A stretch of 64,000 nt of DNA, taken from NCBI GenBank assembly GCA_035544875.1, contig DASZZP010000003.1:49247-113246 (forward strand), given 5' to 3'. This stretch comes from JASLEW01 sp035544875. Lineage in GTDB: Bacteria; Acidobacteriota; Thermoanaerobaculia; Multivoradales; UBA5704. Both the position numbers and the translations under genes were made by a program. Shown piece after piece: positions 1 to 8,318 of this stretch. How positions within the stretch are numbered: position 1 is the stretch's first letter; every line of letters begins with the position of its first letter. Below the pieces are notes generated by a model. It was not told the origin of the DNA. It searched no databases and saw only the letters and a program-made list of their open reading frames with translations.

Positions 1-498
1 CACCGGATTGGGGTCGCGGATCGCCGCCTTGAGCAACCCGCGGGCATCGGCGGCGGTGCCCGGGGCGACGATCTTGAGCCCCGGGGTGTGCTGGAAGTAC
101 GACTCGGGGTTCTGGCTGTGGAAGGCCGAGCCGTGGACGTTGCCGCCCGCTGGTCCGCGGATGACCAGCGGCACCTTCTGCCCCCAGCGGTAGTGGTTGG
201 GGCCGGCGAAGTTGATGATCTGGTTGAAGGCGCAAGAGATGAAGTCGATGAACTGCATCTCCACGATCGGCAGCATCCCCATCATCGCGGCGCCGATCGC
301 CGCCCCGACCATCGCCGATTCGCTGATCGGCGTGTCGATCACCCGCTCGGGCCCGAAACGCTCGAGCATGCCCGCGGTGACCCGAAAAGGGCCGCCATAG
401 GTGCCGACGTCCTGGCCGAGTAGGAAGACGCGCGGGTCGCGCTCCATCTCCTCCCACATCGCCTGGCGGATGGCCTCGAGGTAGGTGACCACGCTCAT
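1..498 (-). CDS. 2-oxoacid dehydrogenase E1 beta subunit (3' part cut by window edge)
   Basis: Beta subunit of a thiamine-diphosphate 2-oxoacid decarboxylase (pyruvate, branched-chain 2-oxoacid or acetoin dehydrogenase type). It pairs with E1 alpha to decarboxylate the 2-oxoacid and pass the acyl group to a lipoyl E2. The visible N-terminal 166 residues read MSVVTYLEAIRQAMWEEM, then LGQDVGTYGGPF, and later PISESAMVGAAIGAAM and RGPAGGNVHGS, all typical of this family. The ATG at 498 overlaps the TGA of E1 alpha by four bases (ATGA), implying translational coupling. The C-terminal half, and probably an E2 gene, lie outside the window. Substrate cannot be decided from the sequence. Confidence 0.93.
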   Translation of the reverse strand, partial: MSVVTYLEAIRQAMWEEMERDPRVFLLGQDVGTYGGPFRVTAGMLERFGPERVIDTPISESAMVGAAIGAAMMGMLPIVEMQFIDFISCAFNQIINFAGPNHYRWGQKVPLVIRGPAGGNVHGSAFHSQNPESYFQHTPGLKIVAPGTAADARGLLKAAIRDPNPV

Positions 499-1817
499 CG
501 CTCCGCGACCTTCGCGCCCTCGGCCCCTTCGGCCGCCGGCGCGGGCGCGTAGACACCCTCGAGCGCGCGCTCGGGCGGCGGCATCGGCGAGGCCAGGGCC
601 TGATCCATCTCCGCCACCAGCTCGGCGTCGAGGGCTGCCGTGATCCGCGCCAGCTCCTCGGCGGTGGCGAGGCCGCCCGCCAGCAGGTGGCGCTCGAAGC
701 GTTCGATCGGGTCGCGCCGGCGCCAGCTCTCGAACAGCTCGGGCGGCACGTAGCCTGCGTCGTCGTGCTCGGCATGACCCTTCATGCGAAAGGTCTTGGC
801 CTCGATCAGGCTTGGGCCGCCGCCGGCGCGCGCCCGCTCGACCGCGCGGCGCGTCACGGCATGGACCGCAAGCACGTCGTTGCCGTCGACGATCTCACCC
901 GGAATGCCATAGGCGGCGGCGCGGATGGCGATGTCCGGGATGCGCATCTGGCGCGCGGTGGGGGTCGAGTAGGCGTAGCCGTTGTGCTCGGCGATTACCA
1001 CCAGCGGCACCTGCAGGACGGCGGCCAGGTTCAGCCCCTCGTGGAAGTCGCCGGTCGAAGTGCCGCCGTCGCCGATGTAGGTCAGGGCCACCAGGTTCTT
1101 GCCTTGCATCTTGCCGGCCAGCGCCACGCCCGCCATCACCGGGATCAGCGCCCCGAGCATCGAGATCGGCGCCACCAGGCCGCGCCGCAGGTCGCCGAAG
1201 TGGGTGTTGCCGTCCTTGCCGCCGGTCGGGCTCCCTCCCTTGGCCATGTACTGCATCATCACTTCGCGCGGCTGCACGCCGCGCACCAGCATCGATCCCA
1301 GGTTGCGGATCAGCGGCCCCATGAAATCCTGGGGCTCGAGCGCGTAGGCGCTGCCCACCGAGGTCGCCTCCTGGCCGCGGCTGGAGTAGAGTCCGCCGAC
1401 CACCTTGCCCTGCCGGTAGAGGTTGCCTAGCCGCTCCTCGACCATCCGGTTGAGCTTCATGAACCGGTAGAGCTCGAGCTGGCGCTCACGCGGCAGCTCG
1501 GTCGGCGCCAGGCGCGCCCGGAGATCCCGGAGACCCCGGAGACCCCGGAGACCCCGGAGATCATCGCCCGGTGCGGAGGCCGAGCTCGGCTCAAGCCGCG
1601 GCCCGCGCAGGCGCCGTCCGCGCGGGCGCGCCTCCGGGCCGGCGGCCCCGGCCGCGACCGCGGCGGCAACGACGCCGTCGCCCGGGTCTTTCTTCCCGGT
1701 CGTCTTGGCGATCGTCTTGCCCGCCGTCTTGCCGGTTCTCTTCCCGGTCGTCTTGCCCGCCTTGCCGGCTTTCTTGCCGGCCTTCTTGCCGGAGCTGACG
1801 CTTCCCCGCTTGGCCAT
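495..1817 (-). CDS. 2-oxoacid dehydrogenase E1 alpha subunit with lysine-rich N-terminal tail
   Basis: ThDP-binding E1 alpha, 440 residues. The catalytic core starts near residue 110 (RQLELYRFMKLNRMVEE) and carries the ThDP/Mg motif GDGGTSTGDFHEGLNLA, then EHNGYAYSTPT and FRMKGHAEHDDAGY. The ATG at 1817 is chosen because a GAGGAG ribosome site lies just upstream and it clears the lpd stop at 1859; the frame stays open further upstream but inside lpd. Residues 1-100 are odd: a Lys/Gly/Thr-rich tail of KKAGK and KTTGK units like a histone H1 tail, an Ala/Arg-rich stretch, then an (LRG)n run made by a 9-base tandem repeat at 1521-1565. Usual family length is about 330-400, so this is an N-terminal extension. 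Confidence 0.93.
   Translation of the reverse strand: MAKRGSVSSGKKAGKKAGKAGKTTGKRTGKTAGKTIAKTTGKKDPGDGVVAAAVAAGAAGPEARPRGRRLRGPRLEPSSASAPGDDLRGLRGLRGLRDLRARLAPTELPRERQLELYRFMKLNRMVEERLGNLYRQGKVVGGLYSSRGQEATSVGSAYALEPQDFMGPLIRNLGSMLVRGVQPREVMMQYMAKGGSPTGGKDGNTHFGDLRRGLVAPISMLGALIPVMAGVALAGKMQGKNLVALTYIGDGGTSTGDFHEGLNLAAVLQVPLVVIAEHNGYAYSTPTARQMRIPDIAIRAAAYGIPGEIVDGNDVLAVHAVTRRAVERARAGGGPSLIEAKTFRMKGHAEHDDAGYVPPELFESWRRRDPIERFERHLLAGGLATAEELARITAALDAELVAEMDQALASPMPPPERALEGVYAPAPAAEGAEGAKVAER
1521..1565. repeat. 9-bp tandem repeat (unit gagaccccg) inside E1 alpha
   Basis: Five consecutive 9-base units starting at 1521, 1530, 1539, 1548 and 1557. The middle three are identical and the outer two vary. 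On the minus strand they encode repeated Leu-Arg-Gly/Asp triplets between the lysine-rich tail and the catalytic core of E1 alpha. A multiple-of-three unit keeps the frame whatever the copy number. Confidence 0.9.
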
Positions 1818-1858
1818 GGAGCTCCTCGATCGCCTGGGCCGGCCGCCGCCCCTCCCGC

Positions 1859-3271
1859 TCAGAAGTGGATGGCGTGGCCGAGGGCGGCATGCGCCGCCTC
1901 GCCCACCGCCTCGGACAGCGTCGGATGAGCGTGAATGGTGCGCACCAGCTCTTCGTCGGTCGCCTCCATGGCGAGCGCGGCACAGGCCTCGGCGATCAGG
2001 TCGGTGGCGTGCGGACCGATGATGTGAACCCCGAGCAGCTCGTCGTATCTGGTCTCCCGCACCACTTTGACGAACCCTTCGTTGTGGCCGAGGATCGAAG
2101 CCTTGGCCAGCGCCGTGAACGGGAACTTGCCCACCGCCACCTCGTAGCCGCGCTCGCGCGCGTGCGCCTCGGTGAGCCCGACGCTGCCGACTTCCGGGTC
2201 GCAGTAGGTGCACGACGGCACGCGGTCGTAATTGAGCGGGCGCACCGGCCTGCCGGCCATGTGCTCAACGGCGAGGATGCCTTCGGCCGAGGCGACGTGC
2301 GCCAGCCACGGTGTGTTGACCACGTCGCCGATGGCGTAGATATGCGGCACCGCAGTCTGCATGAGCGGGTTCACCTTGACGTAGCCGCGGTCGAGCTCGA
2401 CGCCCAGCGCCTCGAGGCCGAGCTCCTCGGTCAACGGCCGCCGCCCGACCGCCGAGAGCAGGATCTCCGCCTCGACCGACTCGCTCTTGCCCTGGCGCTC
2501 CAGGCGCAGCCGAACTCCGCCGTCGACGGGCTCGGCGGCGGTCATCTGGGCGCCCGCCAGCACCTTGATCTTGCGCTTGCGCAGCGCCTTCTCGAGCTCG
2601 GCCGAGACCTCCTCGTCCTCGATCGGCAGGATGCGCGGCAGCATCTCGATCAACGTCACCGCGCTGCCGAAAGAGGCGTAGAGCGAGGCGAACTCGGTGC
2701 CCACCGCACCGGCCCCCAGGACCGCAATCGACTTCGGCACCCGCTCGAGCTCGAGGACGTGGTCGGAGTTGAGGATCCTCGTGCCGTCGGCCCTGGCGAT
2801 CGGGATGTCGCGCGGCACCGAGCCGGTCGCGATCATGATGAACTTCGCCCCGTAGACCTCCTTGCCGCCCTTCTTGCCGTCATCGAGATCCTCGACCTCC
2901 ACCTCGTGCGGGCCGACTAGCCGGCCGCGCCCCCGCATGCCGGAGGTCTTGTACTTCTTGAACAGGAACTCGATGCCGCGGGCGCTCTTGTCGACCACCT
3001 TGCGCTTGCGTTCGTGGGCCTTGGCAATGTCGAGGGTCGGCGCCGCCACCTCGATCCCCAGGCTCCCCGCGGCGCGGATCTCGTCGAGCAGCGAGGCGGT
3101 ATGCAACAGCGCCTTGGTCGGGATGCAGCCGCGATGCAGGCAGGTGCCGCCGAACTTGGGGTCCTTCTCCACCACCAGCGTCTTCAAGCCGAGCTGCCCG
3201 GCGCGAATGCCGGCGACATAGCCGCCGGGACCGCTGCCGACGATGATCAGGTCATACTCTTGTCGCGCCAT
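1859..3271 (-). CDS. lpdA: dihydrolipoyl dehydrogenase (E3)
   Basis: Flavoprotein that reoxidises the dihydrolipoyl groups of E2 with NAD+, 470 residues, normal length. Visible: N-terminal FAD motif GSGPGGYVAG, redox-active disulfide GGTCLHRGCIPTKALL near residue 45, NAD-binding VLGAGAVGTEFASLYASFG near 180, second FAD motif YAIGDV near 305, and the C-terminal interface His-Glu in HAHPTLSEAVGEAAHAA. The ATG at 3271 has GGGAGA six bases upstream; a TTG at 3283 would overlap that site. First gene of the E3-E1alpha-E1beta operon, with a 41-base gap to E1 alpha. Confidence 0.96.
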   Translation of the reverse strand: MARQEYDLIIVGSGPGGYVAGIRAGQLGLKTLVVEKDPKFGGTCLHRGCIPTKALLHTASLLDEIRAAGSLGIEVAAPTLDIAKAHERKRKVVDKSARGIEFLFKKYKTSGMRGRGRLVGPHEVEVEDLDDGKKGGKEVYGAKFIMIATGSVPRDIPIARADGTRILNSDHVLELERVPKSIAVLGAGAVGTEFASLYASFGSAVTLIEMLPRILPIEDEEVSAELEKALRKRKIKVLAGAQMTAAEPVDGGVRLRLERQGKSESVEAEILLSAVGRRPLTEELGLEALGVELDRGYVKVNPLMQTAVPHIYAIGDVVNTPWLAHVASAEGILAVEHMAGRPVRPLNYDRVPSCTYCDPEVGSVGLTEAHARERGYEVAVGKFPFTALAKASILGHNEGFVKVVRETRYDELLGVHIIGPHATDLIAEACAALAMEATDEELVRTIHAHPTLSEAVGEAAHAALGHAIHF

Positions 3272-3471
3272 CGGATCTCCCAAAGCCCTCCGGGGAATGC
3301 CGCTCGTCCATGACCGGACGAGCGGCGCAGCTCCGGAAGTGCGTCCTAGCGCCTGGATCGAGGCCCGCCCGCCCCGCGACGCCGCAACGCCACGACGCCA
3401 CGACGCCGATCATCGCGCCGGCCACCGCCCGCTCCTCGCCGCCGGCGGAATCGCCGCGCGGCTGGGCGGCT

Positions 3472-4389
3472 TCACCCGACGGTCTGCGCCGCCTCGTGCT
3501 CGACGCGTTCGAGCGGCACCGCCCGCAGCCGCCCCGGCTTCTCTTCGGTGAGCCTGGCCAGCGGGACGTCGAAATCGTGCTCGAAGATGCCCAGCCACCC
3601 GCCGGCGGCAGACCGCGGCAGCCAGCTCTTCTTGTTTTCGAGCGTGGTGAGCGGATAGAGGTCATAGCTCATGATCCACGGATAGGCCACGTGAGCGGTG
3701 GTGGGCACCAGGTCGGCCCAGAAGACCGCCCGGGCGCCGTCGCCGCCACCGTCGAGCAGAACCATGCACATGTCGGCGTTATGCCCCGGTACCTTCACTG
3801 CTCGCACCCCAGGCAGCGGCTCGGCCCCGCCGCTGAACAGGCGCGCCACACCGGCCGCGAACAGCGGCTCCCAGTTGCGCGGATCGTAGCTCGCCCGGTC
3901 GCGCTCGTTGGGCCGGCGGGCATGCTCGACCTCGCCAGCCTCCAGCCAGTAGGTGGCGTTGGGGAAGCTCGGCACCAGCTCGCCGGCCGGTGCTTCGGGC
4001 CCGCCGCCCTCGGCAGCGCGCGCGTCGGCGTAGCGGGTGTTCCAGCCGCAGTGGTCGAAGTGCAGGTGGGTTAGCAGCACGTGCGAGACGTCGCCCATCT
4101 CGTAGCCGGCCCGCCGGATCGCCGCCGGCAGGCGCTCGGCCCCCGCAGGCATCCCGAACATGTCGCGGAATCGGGCATCGTTCTTGTCGCCGATGCCGCT
4201 GTCGATCAGCAGCAGCTCACTCCCGCGCGCCACCAGCAGGCAGTTGGTTCCCATCCGGATCCGGTTGCGCTCGTCTGGCGGCTTGGCCCGCTCCCACATG
4301 GTGCGCGGCACCACGCCGAACATGGCGCCGCCGTCGAGACGAAACTCGCCGTCGCTGACCACCGTCAGCTCGAGGTCCCCCAGCCGCAT
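3472..4389 (-). CDS. metallo-beta-lactamase-fold hydrolase
   Basis: MBL-fold metallohydrolase of about 305 residues. The metal-binding motif THLHFDHCGW (HxHxDH) is near residue 117. VPGHNADMCMV supplies the next His, and a metal-bridging Asp is likely in VFWADLVPTT. The layout resembles the lactonase/AiiA-like branch of the superfamily, but the substrate cannot be read from sequence. ATG at 4389 or TTG at 4395 could start translation; neither has a strong ribosome site. The 200 bases on its downstream side, towards lpd, hold only short GC-rich near-repeats around 3375-3410. Confidence 0.85.
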   Translation of the reverse strand: MRLGDLELTVVSDGEFRLDGGAMFGVVPRTMWERAKPPDERNRIRMGTNCLLVARGSELLLIDSGIGDKNDARFRDMFGMPAGAERLPAAIRRAGYEMGDVSHVLLTHLHFDHCGWNTRYADARAAEGGGPEAPAGELVPSFPNATYWLEAGEVEHARRPNERDRASYDPRNWEPLFAAGVARLFSGGAEPLPGVRAVKVPGHNADMCMVLLDGGGDGARAVFWADLVPTTAHVAYPWIMSYDLYPLTTLENKKSWLPRSAAGGWLGIFEHDFDVPLARLTEEKPGRLRAVPLERVEHEAAQTVG

Positions 4390-4457
4390 ACCCAAAGGAG
4401 TCTATCCGATGCCCTTCGTTTATCGCGACTGGCCACCCGGCCCGGCTCGCGGTGGGT

Positions 4458-4472
4458 GTCCTGAGTTAGGAC
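4458..4472. repeat. short palindrome downstream of the desaturase
   Basis: Perfect 5-base arms, GTCCT-GAGTT-AGGAC. The word GGTGTCCTGA followed by TT and GGAC also occurs at 5889-5905, on the other side of the desaturase gene. It could be a weak terminator or a trace of an inserted segment. Confidence 0.5.
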
Positions 4473-4503
4473 GGCACCCCGGCTCGCCAACCGCGCCCGA
4501 ACC

Positions 4504-5637
4504 TCACCCCGGCGCCGACGCCCCGGCCACCAGGCGGTTCATCTGGCGCAGCGTCTTCTGCCACTCGCGCAGGGCCTGCTCGAGCGTGCCGTGGACCAGG
4601 CCCAGGCGGGCCTCCGGCGGCTCACCGGGGTGCCCCGCCGCGGCTGCCGGCCGGCGCTGCAGGGCCGTCAGCTCGCGCAAGGCCGACTGCAGCGCCCGAT
4701 AGGCGTCGTGCAGCCGCGCTTCGCAGCTCGCCCTGACCTCGCCGATCGCCCGCTCCATCTTCTCTTGCGCGGCCTCGAACTGCACCTCGATGCGCGCCTT
4801 GAGGATGGCGGTATCTGAGGCCCGCCGCAGGTCGCGCGCCAGACCCAGGCGCGAAAGCGCGTAGATCGTCCACTTGGCCGGATCGAACTGCCAGCCGCGG
4901 ATGCCGTTGCGGTAATCGAACGGGAAGCTGTGGTGATAGTTGTGGTAGCCCTCGCCGAAGGCAAGCACCGCCATGACCGCGCTGTCGCGCGCGCTGTGCC
5001 CGCGGCTGTAGGGCTGGCGCCCGATCAGGTGGCAGAAGCTGTTGATGAAGAAGGTCGTGTGGTGGCTCGCCACCACGCGCAAGACGCCGCCGATCAGCAG
5101 GCAGCCGAGCACGCGGCCGGTCGCAATGCCGACAGCGAGCGGGATGCCGGCGGCCACCGCCACCGCCAGGACCTTGTACCAGCGGCGCTGCCAGCGCACC
5201 AGCGGGTCTCCAAGCAGGTCGCGGACCACGGTGTCAGGGTGCGGCTCGTACCTGACGAAGATCCAGCCGATGTGCGCCCACCAGAATCCTTTCTGGATGT
5301 TGTAGGGGTCGCGGTCGTGGTCGACATGGGAGTGATGGACCCGGTGGTCGGCTGCCCAGTCGACGATGGCGTCCTCGAGCGCGCCGGCGCCGAAGACCAG
5401 GAAGAACAGGCGCACCGGCCAAACGGCCTGGTAGCTCTTGTGGGCGAAGAGCCGGTGGTAGCCGGCGGTCACCGAGATGCCGACCGCCAGCCAGAGGGCG
5501 CAGAAAGTCAGCGCCTCCGGCCAGCCCAGGCCGCGCGTCACGACATACCAGGGCGTGCCGGCGAGCGCAATCGCGAGCGTCCCCAGCAGAAAGGCCATGT
5601 TGGTGAGATTGAACCGCTGCGTGCTCGCTGTGCTCAC
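4504..5637 (-). CDS. membrane fatty-acid (acyl-CoA/acyl-lipid delta-9 type) desaturase
   Basis: Di-iron membrane desaturase that introduces a double bond into acyl chains, 377 residues. The three histidine boxes of the acyl-CoA desaturase branch are present: HRLFAH (61-66), HRVHH (98-102) and HNYHH (232-236). Hydrophobic segments lie between them and DPYNIQKGFWWAHIGW follows box 2. After residue 260 comes a long helical, probably coiled-coil tail (AQEKMERAIGEVRASCEARL onwards) that is not part of the usual enzyme. The GTG at 5637 has GGGAGA six bases upstream; a GTG at 5682 in the same frame lacks such a site. Probably controls membrane fluidity. Confidence 0.9.
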   Translation of the reverse strand: MSTASTQRFNLTNMAFLLGTLAIALAGTPWYVVTRGLGWPEALTFCALWLAVGISVTAGYHRLFAHKSYQAVWPVRLFFLVFGAGALEDAIVDWAADHRVHHSHVDHDRDPYNIQKGFWWAHIGWIFVRYEPHPDTVVRDLLGDPLVRWQRRWYKVLAVAVAAGIPLAVGIATGRVLGCLLIGGVLRVVASHHTTFFINSFCHLIGRQPYSRGHSARDSAVMAVLAFGEGYHNYHHSFPFDYRNGIRGWQFDPAKWTIYALSRLGLARDLRRASDTAILKARIEVQFEAAQEKMERAIGEVRASCEARLHDAYRALQSALRELTALQRRPAAAAGHPGEPPEARLGLVHGTLEQALREWQKTLRQMNRLVAGASAPG

Positions 5638-6163
5638 TTGGATTCTCCCATAGACGCCCACCAGCTCCGCTCTTTCGCCCACCGCCTTCGACGGCGCCTA
5701 CCCGGCCGCTCGACCCGCAATCCGAACCGCACGGCGAGCCAACACCGGCCAGAAGGCGGCCAGCGTCCGCGCCCTGTTCTGGCTCTCGCCGGAGCATGGC
5801 GCTGCAGGGACCTCGTACCACGATCGGTTGACGACTGAAAAAGTGTACCACCGTCCACCACTCGCTGGAGACCAATCCTGTAGGAGGTGGTGTCCTGACT
5901 TGGACACGACTCTGTAGGCTCAGCGGTCACGACAGCCGGAGAAGCCGGGCGCGGCTCGTGGGGGTCGCTGCCTGGTTAGGGAGCCCTACAAGACGTGGTG
6001 GGAATCCGGCGACCGCCGGCTTCACCGCCGGGCAGAGCCATGGTCATCGGTTCTCAGCGGAATGCGCATTCGCCGTGGACAGTGGACCTCGAGTTGTCGC
6101 CGCGGCCCGCACGCTGTACGCTTGTGGATGTCGTGAATCGTTGGAGCAAGCTGCCTGCCCGGC
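5638..6163. other. intergenic region with palindrome, no recognisable gene
   Basis: About 525 bases between the divergent desaturase and the small-protein genes. Short open frames here have no ribosome sites and no family resemblance. The one clear structure is the perfect palindrome GTGTCC-TGACTT-GGACAC at 5890-5907. The stretch 5830-5910 is less GC-rich than its surroundings and could be a worn insertion-sequence end. No tRNA fold or convincing promoter was seen. Confidence 0.5.
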
Positions 6164-6403
6164 ATGAACTTCGAGATCCTCGGCCCCATTTCGGCGATCG
6201 GGACCATCGCGGTGGGCAAGCAGATCCGGGATCTACCGCGCCTAGTTCGCGCCTACGGCGACGGGCGCTGGCGCAAACGGAAAGGAATCGCCGTCGTCCG
6301 CTTCGCGGACGGCTCGATCTGGAAGGCCGAGGTTCACTGGTATGAAGCGTTCGGCATCGGCAGGAAGGAGTTCAAAGCCAAGCCGCTCCTCAGCAAGGCA
6401 TGA
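6164..6403 (+). CDS. conserved small protein of unknown function
   Basis: 79 residues starting MNFEILGPISAIGTIAVG, with a basic GRWRKRKG segment, then VVRFADGSIWKAEVHWYEA and GIGRKEFKAK. Length and pattern match a small uncharacterised family I recall from many high-GC Gram-negative genomes; the function is not known to me. No signal peptide or membrane segment. The next small gene (6342-6632) starts inside its 3' end in another frame, so the two may be co-translated. A role as a toxin-antitoxin-like pair is only a guess. Confidence 0.6.
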   Translation: MNFEILGPISAIGTIAVGKQIRDLPRLVRAYGDGRWRKRKGIAVVRFADGSIWKAEVHWYEAFGIGRKEFKAKPLLSKA

Positions 6404-6632
6404 GATCTCCGGCTCGCCGGCGCGGAGCTACGTCATCTGCGTACGCAACGAGGACTACCCGGCCTCGCTCGAGCGCGGCAAGGTCTACCTCAGCTTCGGC
6501 GCCCCGCAGATCGGACCGCAGGGGTATCTGGTCGTCGTCGACGAATCCGGGGAGGAGTATCTTTACCCAGCCAGCTACTTCCACGCCATCGAGCTGCCAC
6601 AGGAGGTCGAAGAGGCGCTGGCGCTGTTGTGA
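6342..6632 (+). CDS. conserved small protein of unknown function
   Basis: 96 residues if translated from the ATG at 6342. The conserved-looking part starts at residue 29 (SYVICVRNEDYPASLERGK) and ends YLYPASYFHAIELPQEVEEA, a pattern I recall from small uncharacterised acidic proteins. No ATG, GTG or TTG lies in frame near residue 28, so the ATG inside the previous gene is the only standard start; the Ser/Arg-rich first 28 residues may be an artefact if a non-standard start is used. It overlaps 6164-6403 by 62 bases and meets an opposing ORF at its 3' end. Confidence 0.55.
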   Translation: MKRSASAGRSSKPSRSSARHEISGSPARSYVICVRNEDYPASLERGKVYLSFGAPQIGPQGYLVVVDESGEEYLYPASYFHAIELPQEVEEALALL

Positions 6633-6784
6633 TCGGGATCGATTCGGTGGGCAGCCCGGCCTCGTGGCCCCGTCGCCAAACGCTCCGCGAGCTCGGTCAT
6701 CTCCTCGAGAGCCTCGAGTTTCGCCCGAAGGGGGAGGTCTCGCCAGCGCCGTAGCTGCTCGCGGCGGCTGCCTTCCCAGCTCAT
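6575..6784 (-). CDS. possible small conserved protein, convergent with the previous gene
   Basis: 69 residues. The first 37 (MSWEGSRREQLRRWRDLPL, then AKLEALEEMTELAER) form a charged, helical stretch like a family of small proteins, some of them antitoxin-like, that begin with W-E-x-x-R-R-x-Q. The remaining residues are low complexity and overlap the convergent gene by 58 bases, so the true protein may have been truncated by a frameshift. No strong ribosome site. Treat as tentative. Confidence 0.4.
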   Translation of the reverse strand: MSWEGSRREQLRRWRDLPLRAKLEALEEMTELAERLATGPRGRAAHRIDPDHNSASASSTSCGSSMAWK

Positions 6785-6914
6785 TCCGTTCTGGGCGAGG
6801 GCAGGAAAAAGCTGGTGGCCCGGAGGAGCCCGAGGACGGCGAGGGACCTACCGGGCTGCGCGGCGGCGCCGATGCTCGCCGGGCTCCGGCAGCCGCCGCA
6901 CGATCAGCCCAGAG

Positions 6915-8318
6915 CTAGAGCTCGGCCGCCGGGGGTTGCGGAGAGCCGGCCGGGAGCGAGGAGCCCTGCGCGCCGGTCCAGCCCGCTCCAGCTGCTTCGC
7001 CCTCGGCCCCTTCGCGCGGCGGCTCCGCGGTCTCGGCTGGCTCTGCGCTCTGCTCGGCGAGCAGCTCCTCGAGCCGGGCTAGGGTCGCGTCGAGGCGGCG
7101 CACCATCTCGCTGCCGGAAGGGGGCGGGGCGGGCGGTGCAGCCGGCACGGCCAGAGTGGGCAGGCCGACTCCCTGCCAGAGATCGCGCTGCTCGTCGGCG
7201 AGCAGGTCGCGCCGCAGGGAGATGCCGTGGCGGGCGAGCAGCGGCGCCAGCGAGTTCTGGTGGACCCGCAGGTAGCGCCGGGTGGCGCGATAAGCGTGCT
7301 CGCAGACCAGGCGGCGCTCGGAAAAGCCGAAGATGTTGGTGAAGAACATCACGTAGTCATCGCGCTCGGGCTCGAGCAGGATCACGTCGGCATGGCTGAA
7401 CTTGGAGCGGTACGATTCCAGGCCGACCTTGAGCCGCGAGTGGATGATGGTGCGCAGGGTCTGCGACAGCACGGTGGGCAGGCCGCGATCCATCAGGTTC
7501 GAGCGCGGCAGCAGACCCAACTCGACGGCGTGCACCGTGTCGACCGGCACGATCGGGTTGATGCAGATCACCAGCTCCGCCCCGGCCTCGAGCGCGACCG
7601 AGGCGTGCAGCGTCTTGATGAGAATCCCGTCGACGTAGTGGCGGCCGTCGATCTCGACCGGCGGATAGAGCCCGGGCAGCGCCGTGCTCGCCTGGACGGC
7701 GCGGGAGATCGGCACGTGATCGGTGCCGGAAATGCCGAAGCGGACCGGCTGCCCTGAGTCGAGGTCAGCCGCCACGATGACCAGGCGCTTTCCGAGCCGG
7801 CGGAAGTCGTCGGTCCGCGACTTGAGGTTGTAGATCTTCTCGAGATAGGCGCGGATCGGCTCGTTGTCGAAGACCCCCACCGGCAGGGCGCGGGACAGGC
7901 GGGTGAGCGACCCGAGCAGCGTGCGGTCCTGCCGGTTGCGGGCATAGTCGAGCAGCGCCTCGCCGAGCAGCCGCGGCACGGCGCGGGCGCTCTGCCAGAG
8001 CGGCCGCAAGGCAGGGGTGAGGAAGGTCTCGGGGACGAAAGGGTGCTCGCCCGGCTCGTGCGAGACGATGGCGCGGCACATCTGCGCCGGGGTGAGGTCG
8101 TTGGCCAGGCAGGCGGTCAAGAAGCCGCCTGAGCTCACCCCGACGTAGATATAGAGATGATTGAGGTCGAGGCCTTCGAGCGCCTCGTCGATCGCCCGCA
8201 GGGCGCCGATCTGATAGATGGCGCCCTCCAGACCGCCGCCGGCGAGCGCGAGCGCGATCCGCGGCGTCGCCGCGGCGCGCTCCGCGCTCAGGCGGGAGCC
8301 AGCGTCGCCGTTGGCCAC
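6915..8318 (-). CDS. patatin-family phospholipase/esterase in a PHA-granule operon
   Basis: 467-residue serine hydrolase of the patatin fold. It has the oxyanion-hole loop LAGGGLEGAIYQIGALRA (near residue 25), the nucleophile motif GVSSGGF (GxSxG, near 60) and the catalytic-dyad Asp in YVDGILIKTL (near 225). A C-terminal tail from about residue 395 is rich in Pro, Ala and Glu. The start GTG at 8318 directly follows the TAA of the phasin gene, so the two are translationally coupled. Patatins cleave acyl esters. The position after phaR and two phasins suggests action on granule-surface lipid or on PHA itself, which is inference. Confidence 0.88.
   Translation of the reverse strand: MANGDAGSRLSAERAAATPRIALALAGGGLEGAIYQIGALRAIDEALEGLDLNHLYIYVGVSSGGFLTACLANDLTPAQMCRAIVSHEPGEHPFVPETFLTPALRPLWQSARAVPRLLGEALLDYARNRQDRTLLGSLTRLSRALPVGVFDNEPIRAYLEKIYNLKSRTDDFRRLGKRLVIVAADLDSGQPVRFGISGTDHVPISRAVQASTALPGLYPPVEIDGRHYVDGILIKTLHASVALEAGAELVICINPIVPVDTVHAVELGLLPRSNLMDRGLPTVLSQTLRTIIHSRLKVGLESYRSKFSHADVILLEPERDDYVMFFTNIFGFSERRLVCEHAYRATRRYLRVHQNSLAPLLARHGISLRRDLLADEQRDLWQGVGLPTLAVPAAPPAPPPSGSEMVRRLDATLARLEELLAEQSAEPAETAEPPREGAEGEAAGAGWTGAQGSSLPAGSPQPPAAEL

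Noticed and set aside
3370..3412. Short near-repeats of acgccacg
   Set aside because: Only two to three imperfect units with an 8-base period in non-coding sequence; too little to call.
5958..6167. Short plus-strand frames upstream of the small conserved genes
   Set aside because: No ribosome site, no recognisable motif, and they overlap each other.
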